DNA of 64,000 nucleotides, from NCBI RefSeq assembly GCF_026672425.1, contig NZ_JAPPRC010000003.1, positions 788,501-852,500 on the forward strand. Reading direction: 5' to 3'. The notes under the pieces are model-generated. The model had not been told where the DNA came from. It did no database searches and saw nothing but the letters and a program-made list of their open reading frames with translations. The position numbers and the translations under genes are program-made. Shown one piece after another: positions 32,749 to 41,404 of the stretch. The stretch is from Pannonibacter sp. SL95. Lineage in GTDB: Bacteria > Pseudomonadota > Alphaproteobacteria > Rhizobiales > Stappiaceae. Positions within the stretch are counted from its first letter, which is position 1; every line of letters starts with the position of its first letter.

Positions 32749-33921
32749 ATGAATGCGCGAGTGGAGATAGACGGGAAAACGGCATCCCCCGTCACGGTCG
32801 CTCGTCTTTTGGCGAAGCGGCTGGAAAACTTGGGCATAAATCCGTATCAGTCCGAGAATGACCGTTACCTCGTTCTTCTGGAGGATGCGCCAGGCGAAGT
32901 GATTGAAATGGGACGTCCCCTTAAGGGAACCCGCTTCTTCAAGTCCGAAGCCCTAAAGCGAGATGTCCAGACCGTTAGGGATATCGAAGTCTTCGCTCGG
33001 GAGGCTGGAGCTTCTGATTGGCTATTTTGGAACGTTGGCCTTACGGGCGCTAAAGCGTCAGTCGACGGCCTTTGCGAAGCCATGACGGATTTCAATCGTC
33101 GGATAAACATTGATTTCAGCGAACTGAGAAAAAAGCACGGCTTTGAGCTGATCCTGATTGCGATACATCCTCGATATGATGCGGTGAGTGGTCAGTTTGA
33201 CCTCCATGCCCATTTCATTTGCCGGATACCGCCAGAGCAGCGTGAAGCCGCGCGACGACGCTTGATGTCGAAGTTTTCGAAGGTCGACCTGCCGGATGAC
33301 ATGGTTCGAAATCCGGCGGCGTGTTCCACTTACATGCTTTGGGGCATCTATGATCCGAAGGAGCTACTCACCTGGCCAGACAGGCCGTTGATGGCCGCGT
33401 GGGAGTTGGCGCAGTCAAGGGCTCGCCTCGTGCGGACGGGCGGTGGCTTCGCGTTGTGGAAGCGCTCCCGCCACGACCCGGCGCAAGAGGCGAGTGCGCG
33501 CGAGGAACGCGCGCGTCGGCGTGCCAATCGTGAAGCGACGAAGGACCCACGGAAAGGGCAGCTTTCGGGGGATCGTTTTCTTGCAAAAATTGTGGCGAGG
33601 ATAAGAGGGAAAATGGTCCGTGCAGCCCTTTGGCAAAGTGGGAAGGCCGTCCTTGGCCAGCGCCCTGATAACTACACTTCAGCGGCTTGCGGCATAACTC
33701 AGGACCAGACCGCAAAGCCCTCCAAGACGCCTAAAAAGTCGGCTTTTACGTTGGTTTGGAGGACCGTACGGCTACAGCTTCAGGATTTCGGCTGCAAAGT
33801 CAGCAAACAGTGCGGGCCCCATCTACGGGCTGTTTCTGGGGCTTTGATGCGGTGGCGGGAAGAAGCACTGGAACGCCTGCGACGGTCATTCTTCAGATTG
33901 CGCGACCGGACCCGAGAGTAG
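32749..33921 (+). CDS. Rolling-circle replication initiator (HUH endonuclease)
   Basis: The 390-residue protein carries the HUH metal site as FDLHAHFICRI with His153 and His155, preceded by a motif-1-like strand LFWNVGLTGAK (92-102) and followed by STYMLWGIY (193-201), where Tyr195 or Tyr201 could be the nicking residue. The C-terminus is basic. It would nick a double-strand origin and start rolling-circle replication of the excised element. ATG 32749 has GAGGAG eight bases upstream. The ATG overlaps TGA 32750-32752 of a frame that enters through attL, which matters for the circular form. Confidence 0.75.
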   Translation: MNARVEIDGKTASPVTVARLLAKRLENLGINPYQSENDRYLVLLEDAPGEVIEMGRPLKGTRFFKSEALKRDVQTVRDIEVFAREAGASDWLFWNVGLTGAKASVDGLCEAMTDFNRRINIDFSELRKKHGFELILIAIHPRYDAVSGQFDLHAHFICRIPPEQREAARRRLMSKFSKVDLPDDMVRNPAACSTYMLWGIYDPKELLTWPDRPLMAAWELAQSRARLVRTGGGFALWKRSRHDPAQEASAREERARRRANREATKDPRKGQLSGDRFLAKIVARIRGKMVRAALWQSGKAVLGQRPDNYTSAACGITQDQTAKPSKTPKKSAFTLVWRTVRLQLQDFGCKVSKQCGPHLRAVSGALMRWREEALERLRRSFFRLRDRTRE

Positions 33922-34010
33922 CGCATCAGTAGACGGTTTTCCCGCAATTCCACGATCAGTATTGCCGAGGCGGAACTCCATCTGCCGAGGAAAAAGGAAT
34001 GAGAGAATCC

Positions 34011-34277
34011 ATGAAATCAATCTATCGCTTCTATCGAAAGGAAGTCGTCACGTGTGACGACTATGCCGAAGCGGCCCAAGCTGGACGCTTGATGCTTGGG
34101 CAATATGTCTACATTCATGAACTGGAAAAGACCGTCCGTTTCCTTGGGACGCTCGGCGGGAACATCATGACACTTTATACTCACAAAGCTGATCCGGGCG
34201 CGCAGCGCCTTCTGAAGTCACGAGCGTTGGAACTGTCCCGGTATAACCGTACCAGGAAGGCTATTGCCGGATCTTGA
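34011..34277 (+). CDS. Small hypothetical island protein
   Basis: The 88-residue protein (MKSIYRFYRKEVV...) is basic and has a mixed alpha/beta pattern with YVYIHELEKTVRFLG. Start ATG 34011 is chosen; ATG 33999 is in frame, and an AAGGAATGAGAG stretch fits either. Its 3' end overlaps the convergent resolvase gene by 17 bases. No family is recognised. Confidence 0.5.
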   Translation: MKSIYRFYRKEVVTCDDYAEAAQAGRLMLGQYVYIHELEKTVRFLGTLGGNIMTLYTHKADPGAQRLLKSRALELSRYNRTRKAIAGS

Positions 34278-34881
34278 CGACACGTTCACCGTCAGGGCGG
34301 AGTGATCCGTCAGGCGCAACATGTCGGTAAAGCGTCTGCCGGGAAACGCCGAGTTCTTTGCAGAGTTCCGCGACCTTTGTCTCTGGCTGACCCATCGCTG
34401 CCTGAGCCAACCGCACTTTCGAGGCTGTGAGAGAATGTTTCCGTCCGCCGACACGACCGCGGGCACGGGCGGACGCTAGCCCGGCTTTTGTTCTTTCGCG
34501 GATCAAATCTCTTTCGAACTCTGCTAGAGACGCAAAGATGCCGAACATCAGTTTTCCTGACGCGGTTGATGTGTCAAGTTGCCCGTGTCCGGTCAGAACA
34601 CGGAAACTGACATCGCGTTTTGCGAGATCGTCAACAGTAGTCACGAGATGGCGAAGGTCTCGTCCGAGGCGGTCGAGTTTCCACACCACCAGCGTGTCAC
34701 CAGGGCGGAGTGCTTTCAGACAAGCTTCGAGGCCGGGACGGTCATCTCGTTTCCCGGACGCATGATCTTCATAGATTCGATCAGGATGGACACCTGCTTC
34801 AATGAGTGCATCGTGCTGAAGATCCGTCGTCTGACTTCCGTCGGCCTTGGAAACGCGCATGTACCCGATCAACTCACCCAT
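34261..34881 (-). CDS. Serine resolvase/invertase (Tn3/Hin type)
   Basis: The 206-residue protein is a small serine recombinase: IGYMRVSKADGSQ with catalytic Ser11, LDRLGRDLRHLV, FGIFASLAEFERDLIRERT and a C-terminal helix-turn-helix (KVAELCKELGVSRQTLYRH). ATG 34881 has GGAG six bases upstream. It is divergent from a palindrome at 34892-34921 that is its likely binding site. It could resolve dimers of the circular element or cointegrates. Confidence 0.92.
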   Translation of the reverse strand: MGELIGYMRVSKADGSQTTDLQHDALIEAGVHPDRIYEDHASGKRDDRPGLEACLKALRPGDTLVVWKLDRLGRDLRHLVTTVDDLAKRDVSFRVLTGHGQLDTSTASGKLMFGIFASLAEFERDLIRERTKAGLASARARGRVGGRKHSLTASKVRLAQAAMGQPETKVAELCKELGVSRQTLYRHVAPDGSLRPDGERVVKIRQ

Positions 34882-34891
34882 CAAAATCTCC

Positions 34892-34921
34892 TTGTCTCAC
34901 AAACGGTCGTTTATGAGACAA
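34892..34921. promoter_or_regulatory. Resolvase-binding palindrome (res subsite)
   Basis: The 30-base imperfect palindrome has arms TTGTCTCACAAACG and CGTTTATGAGACAA around GT, with one mismatch. It begins 11 bases upstream of the resolvase start, the position of subsite I in Tn3-type res sites, and would let the resolvase repress itself. The gap to 35192 contains CACAA-rich degenerate half-sites but no gene. Confidence 0.7.
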
Positions 34922-35192
34922 ATGGTGAATCGAGAATTCCGTCGGCGCAAGTTGTCACACAACCCGTCACGTTATCTTTGTTCCACAAATCAGCAGTCAG
35001 TCAGTTTTGAGCGTCGGTACTTAAAATCTTCGGCTTCCGATTACCACCGCAGGAAGGTTCTCTTGCTATGCGCAGGGTAAGGCATCAGTCTGGTAAAGAT
35101 ATTCTCATCGGTCGGCAGTTTATCGGCTTAAAACAGGATGGTGTCATTCCTGACCCGTAGATCTACAAGGTCAGCCCATTTCCCCACAGGGA

Positions 35193-36254
35193 TTAATCGG
35201 CCTCAGCTTTTCGACGTTCGTATTCGGCCTTGGTTTGTTTGGAGCCAACAACTTCGATGAATGTGTCGGGTTCACGTTGAAAGAATTCTTTTATTCCAAT
35301 GCGGCCCTGTTCAAAATACTTGACCCGTTTGGTCAATTCATCGCAGCTAGTATGTCGCCCATCGCCATTCGGGCTATCCCAATAGCCAAGGTGATCCGCT
35401 GCTTTTTTCAGATGGGTCGGGGACCACGGTATCCGGTGCCAGAATGTTCGCTCAATATCGGGACGGAGTGCGCGGACAGAGGTCAAAGGAAGAGCTGGCT
35501 TACGCGGGTCTTTATCCGAATGAGTTGTCAGTCTTACCGATCCCTTGATTTCATATGCAGGAGCCCCCTTGTCTTCGACGAGTCGAGCCCGATCTATGAT
35601 GTTGAGCGATTTGGCAGCGTCTTCGGGGATGTAAAGGGTGGTGTTATCACCCGCCTTCCCGAAGGCATGCGCATCGGCAATTGCCACGCGTTCGAAGCCG
35701 ATCTCTTGCGCTCTGGAAAGTAAGCCGAGAATTGAGTTTCGTATCGCGTCATCCCGCCTTTCCATGATGGCGCGAAACTCTTCTCCGGTTGCCGGGAGGG
35801 ATTGGCCCGCTCGCCTGTAGTAAACGGCTCCTTGTGCGAGAACTGGCTTATTTCGTCCATTCTCCATCACTTGACAATCTCTGATCGCCAAGATGGGGGG
35901 GAGGGTTTTCTTTTTCACGGTGACCAGCACCAGGTGAAGTCCCGCGAGCTCGGCGTCTTCGACCTCAAGGTCGGGAGCAGGTGTCAGATGTTGTGAAATT
36001 ATATTATCGAGTACTGCCGCGTCGGGAACCTGTGCCCTGTCAATTCCACATATCTGCCGATTTCTATCCGTCACACCGAACACGATCTGCCCACCAGCGG
36101 TGTTCGAAAATGCCGCGATGGTTTTCAGGCACTTTTTGAACGCCGCTTCATCGCAGAATTGTTTGAATTCAAGATCACGGCGTTCTCTGGAACGGACCTT
36201 TAACGTGCCATCCGCAAGGGTTTCAATTTCGATGATGTCGGCAATTTCCACCAT
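35193..36254 (-). CDS. Schlafen/AlbA_2-domain protein (putative defence factor)
   Basis: The 353-residue protein has the AlbA_2 (Schlafen) domain in the first 150 residues: RDLEFKQFC (27-35), AAFSNTAGGQIVFGVTDRN (47-65) and AVYYRRAGQSLPAT. The C-terminal part (about 180-350) is unclassified and charged. AlbA_2 proteins can be nucleases or nucleic-acid binding regulators and often lie in defence regions. It is divergent from the type III modification gene across a 208-base AT-rich gap holding both promoters. Cooperation with the restriction system is inferred from position only. Confidence 0.8.
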   Translation of the reverse strand: MVEIADIIEIETLADGTLKVRSRERRDLEFKQFCDEAAFKKCLKTIAAFSNTAGGQIVFGVTDRNRQICGIDRAQVPDAAVLDNIISQHLTPAPDLEVEDAELAGLHLVLVTVKKKTLPPILAIRDCQVMENGRNKPVLAQGAVYYRRAGQSLPATGEEFRAIMERRDDAIRNSILGLLSRAQEIGFERVAIADAHAFGKAGDNTTLYIPEDAAKSLNIIDRARLVEDKGAPAYEIKGSVRLTTHSDKDPRKPALPLTSVRALRPDIERTFWHRIPWSPTHLKKAADHLGYWDSPNGDGRHTSCDELTKRVKYFEQGRIGIKEFFQREPDTFIEVVGSKQTKAEYERRKAEAD

Positions 36255-36462
36255 TCCTATGGGTCTCTTAGATCCAGCCGTTTTTCACTTTTGGCGCACT
36301 GATTTCAGGAGCATCCGCAGCATTTATCCACGATTCTCGTTCAGATTGCATGATGTTTTAGTTCGCCAATTTATGTAGATCGTCTGCTGGTCCGCGAATC
36401 TGAAAACCGTGTTAAGGGACCTAGGTGCTGGAAGTTCAAGATTGCGCAAATAGGTGGAGCAG

Positions 36463-38268
36463 ATGACCGAGCTGAATTTCAAGGGCAAGGAATTTGTCTA
36501 CAACCACCATCTGGGCGTGCCCTTCCGTCCGCTCGTGCCGCATGCGGACAAGGGGGTCGGGCCGGTTTCGCTCGACGGCAACCTGATCATCCAAGGCGAT
36601 AACCTGCACGCCTTGAAGGCGCTTTTACCGCTCTATGCGGGCAAGGTAGACTGCATTTTCATCGACCCGCCTTACAACACGGGGAACGAGGGCTGGAGTT
36701 ATAACGACAACGTCAATGCTCCGATGATCCGCGAATGGCTGGAATCCAATCCTATTGGGATAGAAGACGGTCTACGCCACGACAAGTGGTGCGCGATGAT
36801 GTGGCCCCGTCTGCGTCTGTTACACGAACTGTTGGCAGAGGAAGGCTCGCTCTGGGTGACCCTCGATAACAATGAGGTGTCCAACGCCATCGCACTTTTG
36901 GACGAAATTTTTGGACAAGTTAATCGGGTTGAAGTCTGCATCTGGCAGAAGAACTATTCGCCGAAACCTTCTGCCAAGCACTTCTCCTCAGATCACGATT
37001 ACGTCTTAGTTTACGTCAAGAACAAAGACCGTTGGGGCATAAACCTACTTGGCCGCACCGACGAGATGAATGCTAGATATTCCAATATCGACAATGACCC
37101 ACGTGGTCCTTGGAAGCCGGGTGATTGCTCTGCTCGAAACTATTACAGTGAGGGAACCTACCCAATTAAGTGCCCTGGCGGGCGGGTTCTAAGTGGCCCC
37201 CCTTCAGGTCGATATTGGACAGTTTCCGAAAATAATTTCTGGAAGGCGGATAAAGACAAAAGAGTTTACTGGGGGGATGACGGGAACAACATACCAGCGT
37301 TCAAGCAATTCCTTTCCGAGGTGAAGGACGGACGCGTCCCGCAAACGTTGTGGTTTTACAATGAGGTTGGGCACACACAGGACGCCAAAAAGGAGATCAA
37401 CAACATCATGTCGTTTGAAGAGACCGCTGATGTCTTTGTTACTCCAAAGCCGAAAGACCTTCTTTTGCGGGTGCTGGAACTCGCGACCAAACCTGACTCC
37501 ATCATCCTCGACTCTTTCGCCGGGTCTGGTACTACCGCCCATGCCGTCCTCGAAGCCAACAAGCGCGATGGCGGTAGCCGCCGGTTCATACTTGTCGAGA
37601 TGGAGGACTATGCCGACAAGTTAACAGCCGAACGCGTCCGGCGAGTGATTAATGGCTATAGTTTTAAGGGCACTCAAAAAACAGAGCTTCTGCGGGATTC
37701 GCTAAACTGGACCAAGTTGAAGAAGGCTGACAAGCTAACTGAAAGCGTGGCGGCAATCGAGAACCTTCACGGGCATGAATACGACCGCATCAAAAAGGAA
37801 GTGAAGGAAGGAGAACTTATCGTCACCGGTGAAAAGACCGTTGATGAGAAGGCCGAGGGGCTGGGTGGGGAATTCACCTACTGCACCCTTGGCGAGCCAG
37901 TCGAGTTGGACAAGGTGCTGAGCGGTGAGGCGCTGCCGCCTTATGCCGGGCTTGGCGCGGCTCTGTTCCACATGGCAACCAATCGAGCGCTTGACCCTGC
38001 TGCTGTTCGCGAGGCCGACTTCTATCTCGGGGCGACCGAGGGCCAGCATGTCTGGCTGATCTACAGGCCCGATCTGGAATGGCTGAAGACGCCGGAGGCC
38101 GCTCTGACCCTATCGCGGGCTAAGATGTTTGCCACCACCGACCCACACAAGCGGCACTTGGTCTTCGCCCCTGCCCGCTATGTCAGCCAGAAGATGCTCG
38201 CCGAGCAGAACATCCCCGTCGAGTTCGTGCCGCTTCCCTTCGCCCTCTACCGCATCGACCGGAGCTGA
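36463..38268 (+). CDS. mod: Type III restriction-modification methyltransferase (Mod)
   Basis: The 601-residue beta-class adenine methyltransferase has the catalytic motif DPPYNTG (68-74) before the SAM motif SFAGSGTTAHAVL (about 352-364), and a target-recognition region between them. It modifies one strand of an asymmetric site and is needed by Res for site recognition. ATG 36463 follows AGGTGGAG; GTG 36454 is in frame. Both ends of the gene are GC-rich, while about 36900-37850 is more AT-rich, a sign of a swapped recognition domain. Res follows after five bases. Confidence 0.92.
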   Translation: MTELNFKGKEFVYNHHLGVPFRPLVPHADKGVGPVSLDGNLIIQGDNLHALKALLPLYAGKVDCIFIDPPYNTGNEGWSYNDNVNAPMIREWLESNPIGIEDGLRHDKWCAMMWPRLRLLHELLAEEGSLWVTLDNNEVSNAIALLDEIFGQVNRVEVCIWQKNYSPKPSAKHFSSDHDYVLVYVKNKDRWGINLLGRTDEMNARYSNIDNDPRGPWKPGDCSARNYYSEGTYPIKCPGGRVLSGPPSGRYWTVSENNFWKADKDKRVYWGDDGNNIPAFKQFLSEVKDGRVPQTLWFYNEVGHTQDAKKEINNIMSFEETADVFVTPKPKDLLLRVLELATKPDSIILDSFAGSGTTAHAVLEANKRDGGSRRFILVEMEDYADKLTAERVRRVINGYSFKGTQKTELLRDSLNWTKLKKADKLTESVAAIENLHGHEYDRIKKEVKEGELIVTGEKTVDEKAEGLGGEFTYCTLGEPVELDKVLSGEALPPYAGLGAALFHMATNRALDPAAVREADFYLGATEGQHVWLIYRPDLEWLKTPEAALTLSRAKMFATTDPHKRHLVFAPARYVSQKMLAEQNIPVEFVPLPFALYRIDRS

Positions 38269-38273
38269 GCGCC

Positions 38274-40868
38274 ATGTTCCGCCAGCTCGACTATCAGGAC
38301 AGCGTGCTGAACACACTCGACGCCTACCTCGACCTTCTGAAGGCGAAGAAGAAGGAGGCGGACGAAGTCGCAGAGCTTGCGGCGCTGAAGCCGCACCTCA
38401 AGCTGCCGATCCCCGACTTCGCCAAGGAGGCATGGGACGCGCTCAAGGCCGATGGAAAGCTGCCGGCTTCGCGCACCGCCATCCCGTTCTCCGAACGGAT
38501 GGACGGATGCGACAGGCCTGTCCCCAACGCCGTACTGAAGGTGCCGACGGGCGGCGGAAAAACCTGGCTTGCAGTGACCGGCGTGTCCCGGATTATGGGC
38601 CGGTATCTCGACCGCAACACCGGCTTTGTCCTCTGGGTCGTGCCGAACGAGGCGATCTATACCCAGACCCTCAAACGGCTGAAGGACCGCCAGCACCCCT
38701 ACCGGCAAGCGCTCGACCGCGCCGCCGCCGGGCGTGTGCGGATCATGGAGAAGACCGACCGCCTCGATGCCCGCGACGTCGAAACGAACCTCTGCGTCAT
38801 GCTCCTGATGCTCCAATCCTCGAATCGCGAGAACCAGGACTCCCTGAAAATGTTTCAGGACCGGGGCGACGTGCACGGCTTTTTCCCGGCCGAAGGCGAG
38901 CAGCAGGCCCATAAGGCCGCGCTCGACCGCACACCGAACCTCTCCGCCTATACCGGCATGTTCCCCATGGTGAAGGACTCGCTCGGGAATGCGCTGCGGA
39001 TCATCCGGCCCGTCGTCGTGCTGGACGAAGGGCACCGCGCGATTTCTGACCTCGCCTTCCGCACGCTCTATGGCTTCAACCCGTGCTTCGTGCTGGAGCT
39101 GACGGCGACGCCGCAGGACGTGCAGCCCAAGGGTGGAAAGACTCCCAAGCCAGGCCGGTACGCCAATGTTCTGGTCGAGGTGACGGGGCGCGAGCTGGAC
39201 CGCGAGGGCATGATCAAGATGCCCCTCAACCTCGACCCGAGGCAGGGAAACGACTGGAAGGCGACGCTCAACGCGGCGCTCGCCAAGCTCAACGCATTGG
39301 ACGCCGATGCGCGCAAGCTCCGGTCGGAGACCAACCGCTATATCCGGCCGATCATGCTGATCCAGGTCGAGCGCACCGGGGCCGATCAGCGCGAAAGTGG
39401 CCATATCCATGCCGAGGACGTTAAGGACTGGCTTCTGACGGCGGGCTTCGACGCAGCCGAGATCGCCATCAAGACGGCGCAGCAGAACGACCTGAACGAC
39501 CCCGAGAACCAGGATCTTCTGTCGCCCACCAACCGGGTGCGCGCCATCATCACCAAACAGGCGCTTCAGGAAGGCTGGGATTGCCCCTTCGCCTATGTGC
39601 TCTGCGGCCTTGCCGCGAGCACCAACCTGAAGGCCATGACGCAGCTCGTCGGCCGAATCCTGCGCCAGCCGCATGCCATGAAGACCGGGATCGACACGCT
39701 CGACGAATGCCACGTCATCACCCACCACGCCGCCACCGCCGATGTAGTGGGCGCGATCAAGGAAGGGCTGGAGCAGGACGGGCTTGGCGACCTGGTCCTT
39801 CAGGTTGCGCAGGGCGATGGCAATGGGAGTGTCAATGTGAGCCGGACGATCGACCGCCGCCCGGCCTTCTCCAAGACGGACATCTATCTGCCCAAGGTCA
39901 TGATCGTGGAGGAAGGCGCAGCGCGGGACCTGGACTACGAGACGGACGTGCTGTCCGCCATCGACTGGCGCGGCTTCGACCCCAAAGACATCGTGTCGCG
40001 CATTCCCGAGAACGCGCAGGCGGCCGAAAGCCAGCTCCAGCGCATCCGGCTTGCCGATGACGGCGACGAGTTGTTCGTCGGGGAGGCCGTCGCGGAGAAT
40101 TCCGAAACTCTCGCCTTCGACCCTGCCCATGCGGTGCGCATGGTGTCCGACATCGTGCCAAACCCCTTCGTCGGCCGCGAGATAGTTGGTCGGCTCCTGG
40201 ACGGGCTGCGGGCGCGGGGCTTCGACGACGGGAAGCTGGGTATGCTGGCGAGCCTGATCGTCGAAGAGCTGCGCAAGGGCCTCGATGCCGCGCGCCATGC
40301 CCGGGCAGAGGCGCTATTCAAGGCCGAAGTCGCTGGTGGACGCATCCAGTTTCGCCTTCGCCTTGACGGCCGGAACTGGCGGATGCCGTTCAGCATGGAG
40401 ACCACTGAGCCTGAGAACGCTCGCCAGCTCCTGAGCAAGACGGGCGGGCCGCTGGAGAAAAGCCTCTTCGCGCCCGTATACGAGGCCGAGCTGAATACCG
40501 ACGAGCGCGAAGTGGCCGTCTATCTCGACGGGGAACAGGCGCTGGCGTGGTGGCATCGGAACGTCGCCCGGACCCAATACGGCATTCAGGGGTGGCGGAA
40601 GGCCAAAATCTACCCGGACTTCATCTTCGCCGTTCAGGGCGAGGGAAGCGCCAAGCGCATCACCGTGCTGGAAACCAAGGGCGACCAGCTCGACAATCTC
40701 GACACGGCCTACAAGCGTGAAGTTCTGTCGTTCCTGTCGAACAATTTCACTTGGGATGAGCACGTCCCATCTGGCGAGTTGGAGCTTGTGAAGAATAACG
40801 GGGAGACCGTGCAAGCCACGCTCATACTAATGAGCGAATGGAAGGCGAAATTGCCCGGTCTGCTGTGA
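38274..40868 (+). CDS. res: Type III restriction endonuclease subunit (Res)
   Basis: The 864-residue protein is a superfamily-2 helicase-nuclease: Walker A VPTGGGKT (90-97), DEGH box VVLDEGHRAIS (about 247-257), motif III LTATPQD, motif VI LVGRILRQPH, and a C-terminal PD-(D/E)xK nuclease with PDFIFAVQG and VLETKGDQ. It translocates or diffuses from unmodified sites and cuts about 25 bases away. It is GC-rich and host-like, unlike the mobilisation genes. Coupled to mod with five bases between. Confidence 0.92.
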   Translation: MFRQLDYQDSVLNTLDAYLDLLKAKKKEADEVAELAALKPHLKLPIPDFAKEAWDALKADGKLPASRTAIPFSERMDGCDRPVPNAVLKVPTGGGKTWLAVTGVSRIMGRYLDRNTGFVLWVVPNEAIYTQTLKRLKDRQHPYRQALDRAAAGRVRIMEKTDRLDARDVETNLCVMLLMLQSSNRENQDSLKMFQDRGDVHGFFPAEGEQQAHKAALDRTPNLSAYTGMFPMVKDSLGNALRIIRPVVVLDEGHRAISDLAFRTLYGFNPCFVLELTATPQDVQPKGGKTPKPGRYANVLVEVTGRELDREGMIKMPLNLDPRQGNDWKATLNAALAKLNALDADARKLRSETNRYIRPIMLIQVERTGADQRESGHIHAEDVKDWLLTAGFDAAEIAIKTAQQNDLNDPENQDLLSPTNRVRAIITKQALQEGWDCPFAYVLCGLAASTNLKAMTQLVGRILRQPHAMKTGIDTLDECHVITHHAATADVVGAIKEGLEQDGLGDLVLQVAQGDGNGSVNVSRTIDRRPAFSKTDIYLPKVMIVEEGAARDLDYETDVLSAIDWRGFDPKDIVSRIPENAQAAESQLQRIRLADDGDELFVGEAVAENSETLAFDPAHAVRMVSDIVPNPFVGREIVGRLLDGLRARGFDDGKLGMLASLIVEELRKGLDAARHARAEALFKAEVAGGRIQFRLRLDGRNWRMPFSMETTEPENARQLLSKTGGPLEKSLFAPVYEAELNTDEREVAVYLDGEQALAWWHRNVARTQYGIQGWRKAKIYPDFIFAVQGEGSAKRITVLETKGDQLDNLDTAYKREVLSFLSNNFTWDEHVPSGELELVKNNGETVQATLILMSEWKAKLPGLL

Positions 40869-40939
40869 GCCGGAAGGCGCAAACGCGTTGCATTCGGGAT
40901 TCACACGAACTCCTGACAAGTCATTCAAACCCTTGAGGA

Positions 40940-40967
40940 CCCGGCTGCTAATGCGGCCGGGCTTTTT
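40940..40967 (+). terminator. Rho-independent terminator after res
   Basis: Arms CCCGGC and GCCGGG with a ten-base loop are followed by CTTTTT. It lies 72 bases after the res stop. Confidence 0.8.
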
Positions 40968-41084
40968 GTGTCCACAGGACGGTTGTGGCCGGTGATCTGA
41001 GGGCTCACGGTTCAGTTAGTGCGTGGTCACGAAGTGAAGGGCGAAAAGGGAGTTGCCAGCCATGCGGACGTGGCCCGCAGCAGG

Positions 41085-41107
41085 CCAGGGGGCTTTGGCC
41101 CCCGTGG
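41085..41107. other. Hairpin upstream of mobC, candidate part of oriT
   Basis: CCAGGGGGC and GCCCCCGTGG pair around TTTG just before mobC. Transfer origins usually lie directly upstream of mobC/relaxase genes and contain such hairpins next to the nick site. The nick itself is not identifiable. It might instead be only a transcriptional hairpin. Confidence 0.3.
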
Positions 41108-41125
41108 ACCCCCGGAGAGAAGCAG

Positions 41126-41404
41126 ATGCGTCAAGACACCATCATCAAATTTCGCGCGACCAGCGCAGAGAAGGCGCGTCTTCATGCGGCTGCCGAGCGG
41201 TCCGGCCGGACGGTTTCCGCACTTCTTCGCAAGGCAGCATCGGAGGCGGCAGCCGGTCGGCAGATTGATCGCCTTCTTCACGAGGACTTAGTCGCCCTGC
41301 GCCGGTCTCTGAACACTCTCTTGGCTGATGACGGCATGAGGTCGCGGGAAGCCTTAGACAGCGCTCGGAAAATCACAACGCGCGTTTTGGCGAGGGTCCC
41401 GTGA
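41126..41404 (+). CDS. mobC: MobC-like relaxosome accessory protein
   Basis: The 92-residue protein begins with a ribbon-helix-helix-like segment (IIKFRATSAEKARLHAAAER, then GRTVSALLRKAA) and a helical tail, the layout of MobC proteins that bind oriT and help the relaxase nick. ATG 41126 has GGAGAG upstream; the longer open frame lacks a site. It overlaps the relaxase by four bases (GTGA), as in other mobilization operons. Confidence 0.8.
   Translation: MRQDTIIKFRATSAEKARLHAAAERSGRTVSALLRKAASEAAAGRQIDRLLHEDLVALRRSLNTLLADDGMRSREALDSARKITTRVLARVP

Noticed and set aside
38247-40298. 683-residue minus-strand frame opposite res
   Set aside because: Shadow of a clear type III Res gene; its composition is rich in Arg/His/Gly as antisense GC-rich frames usually are.
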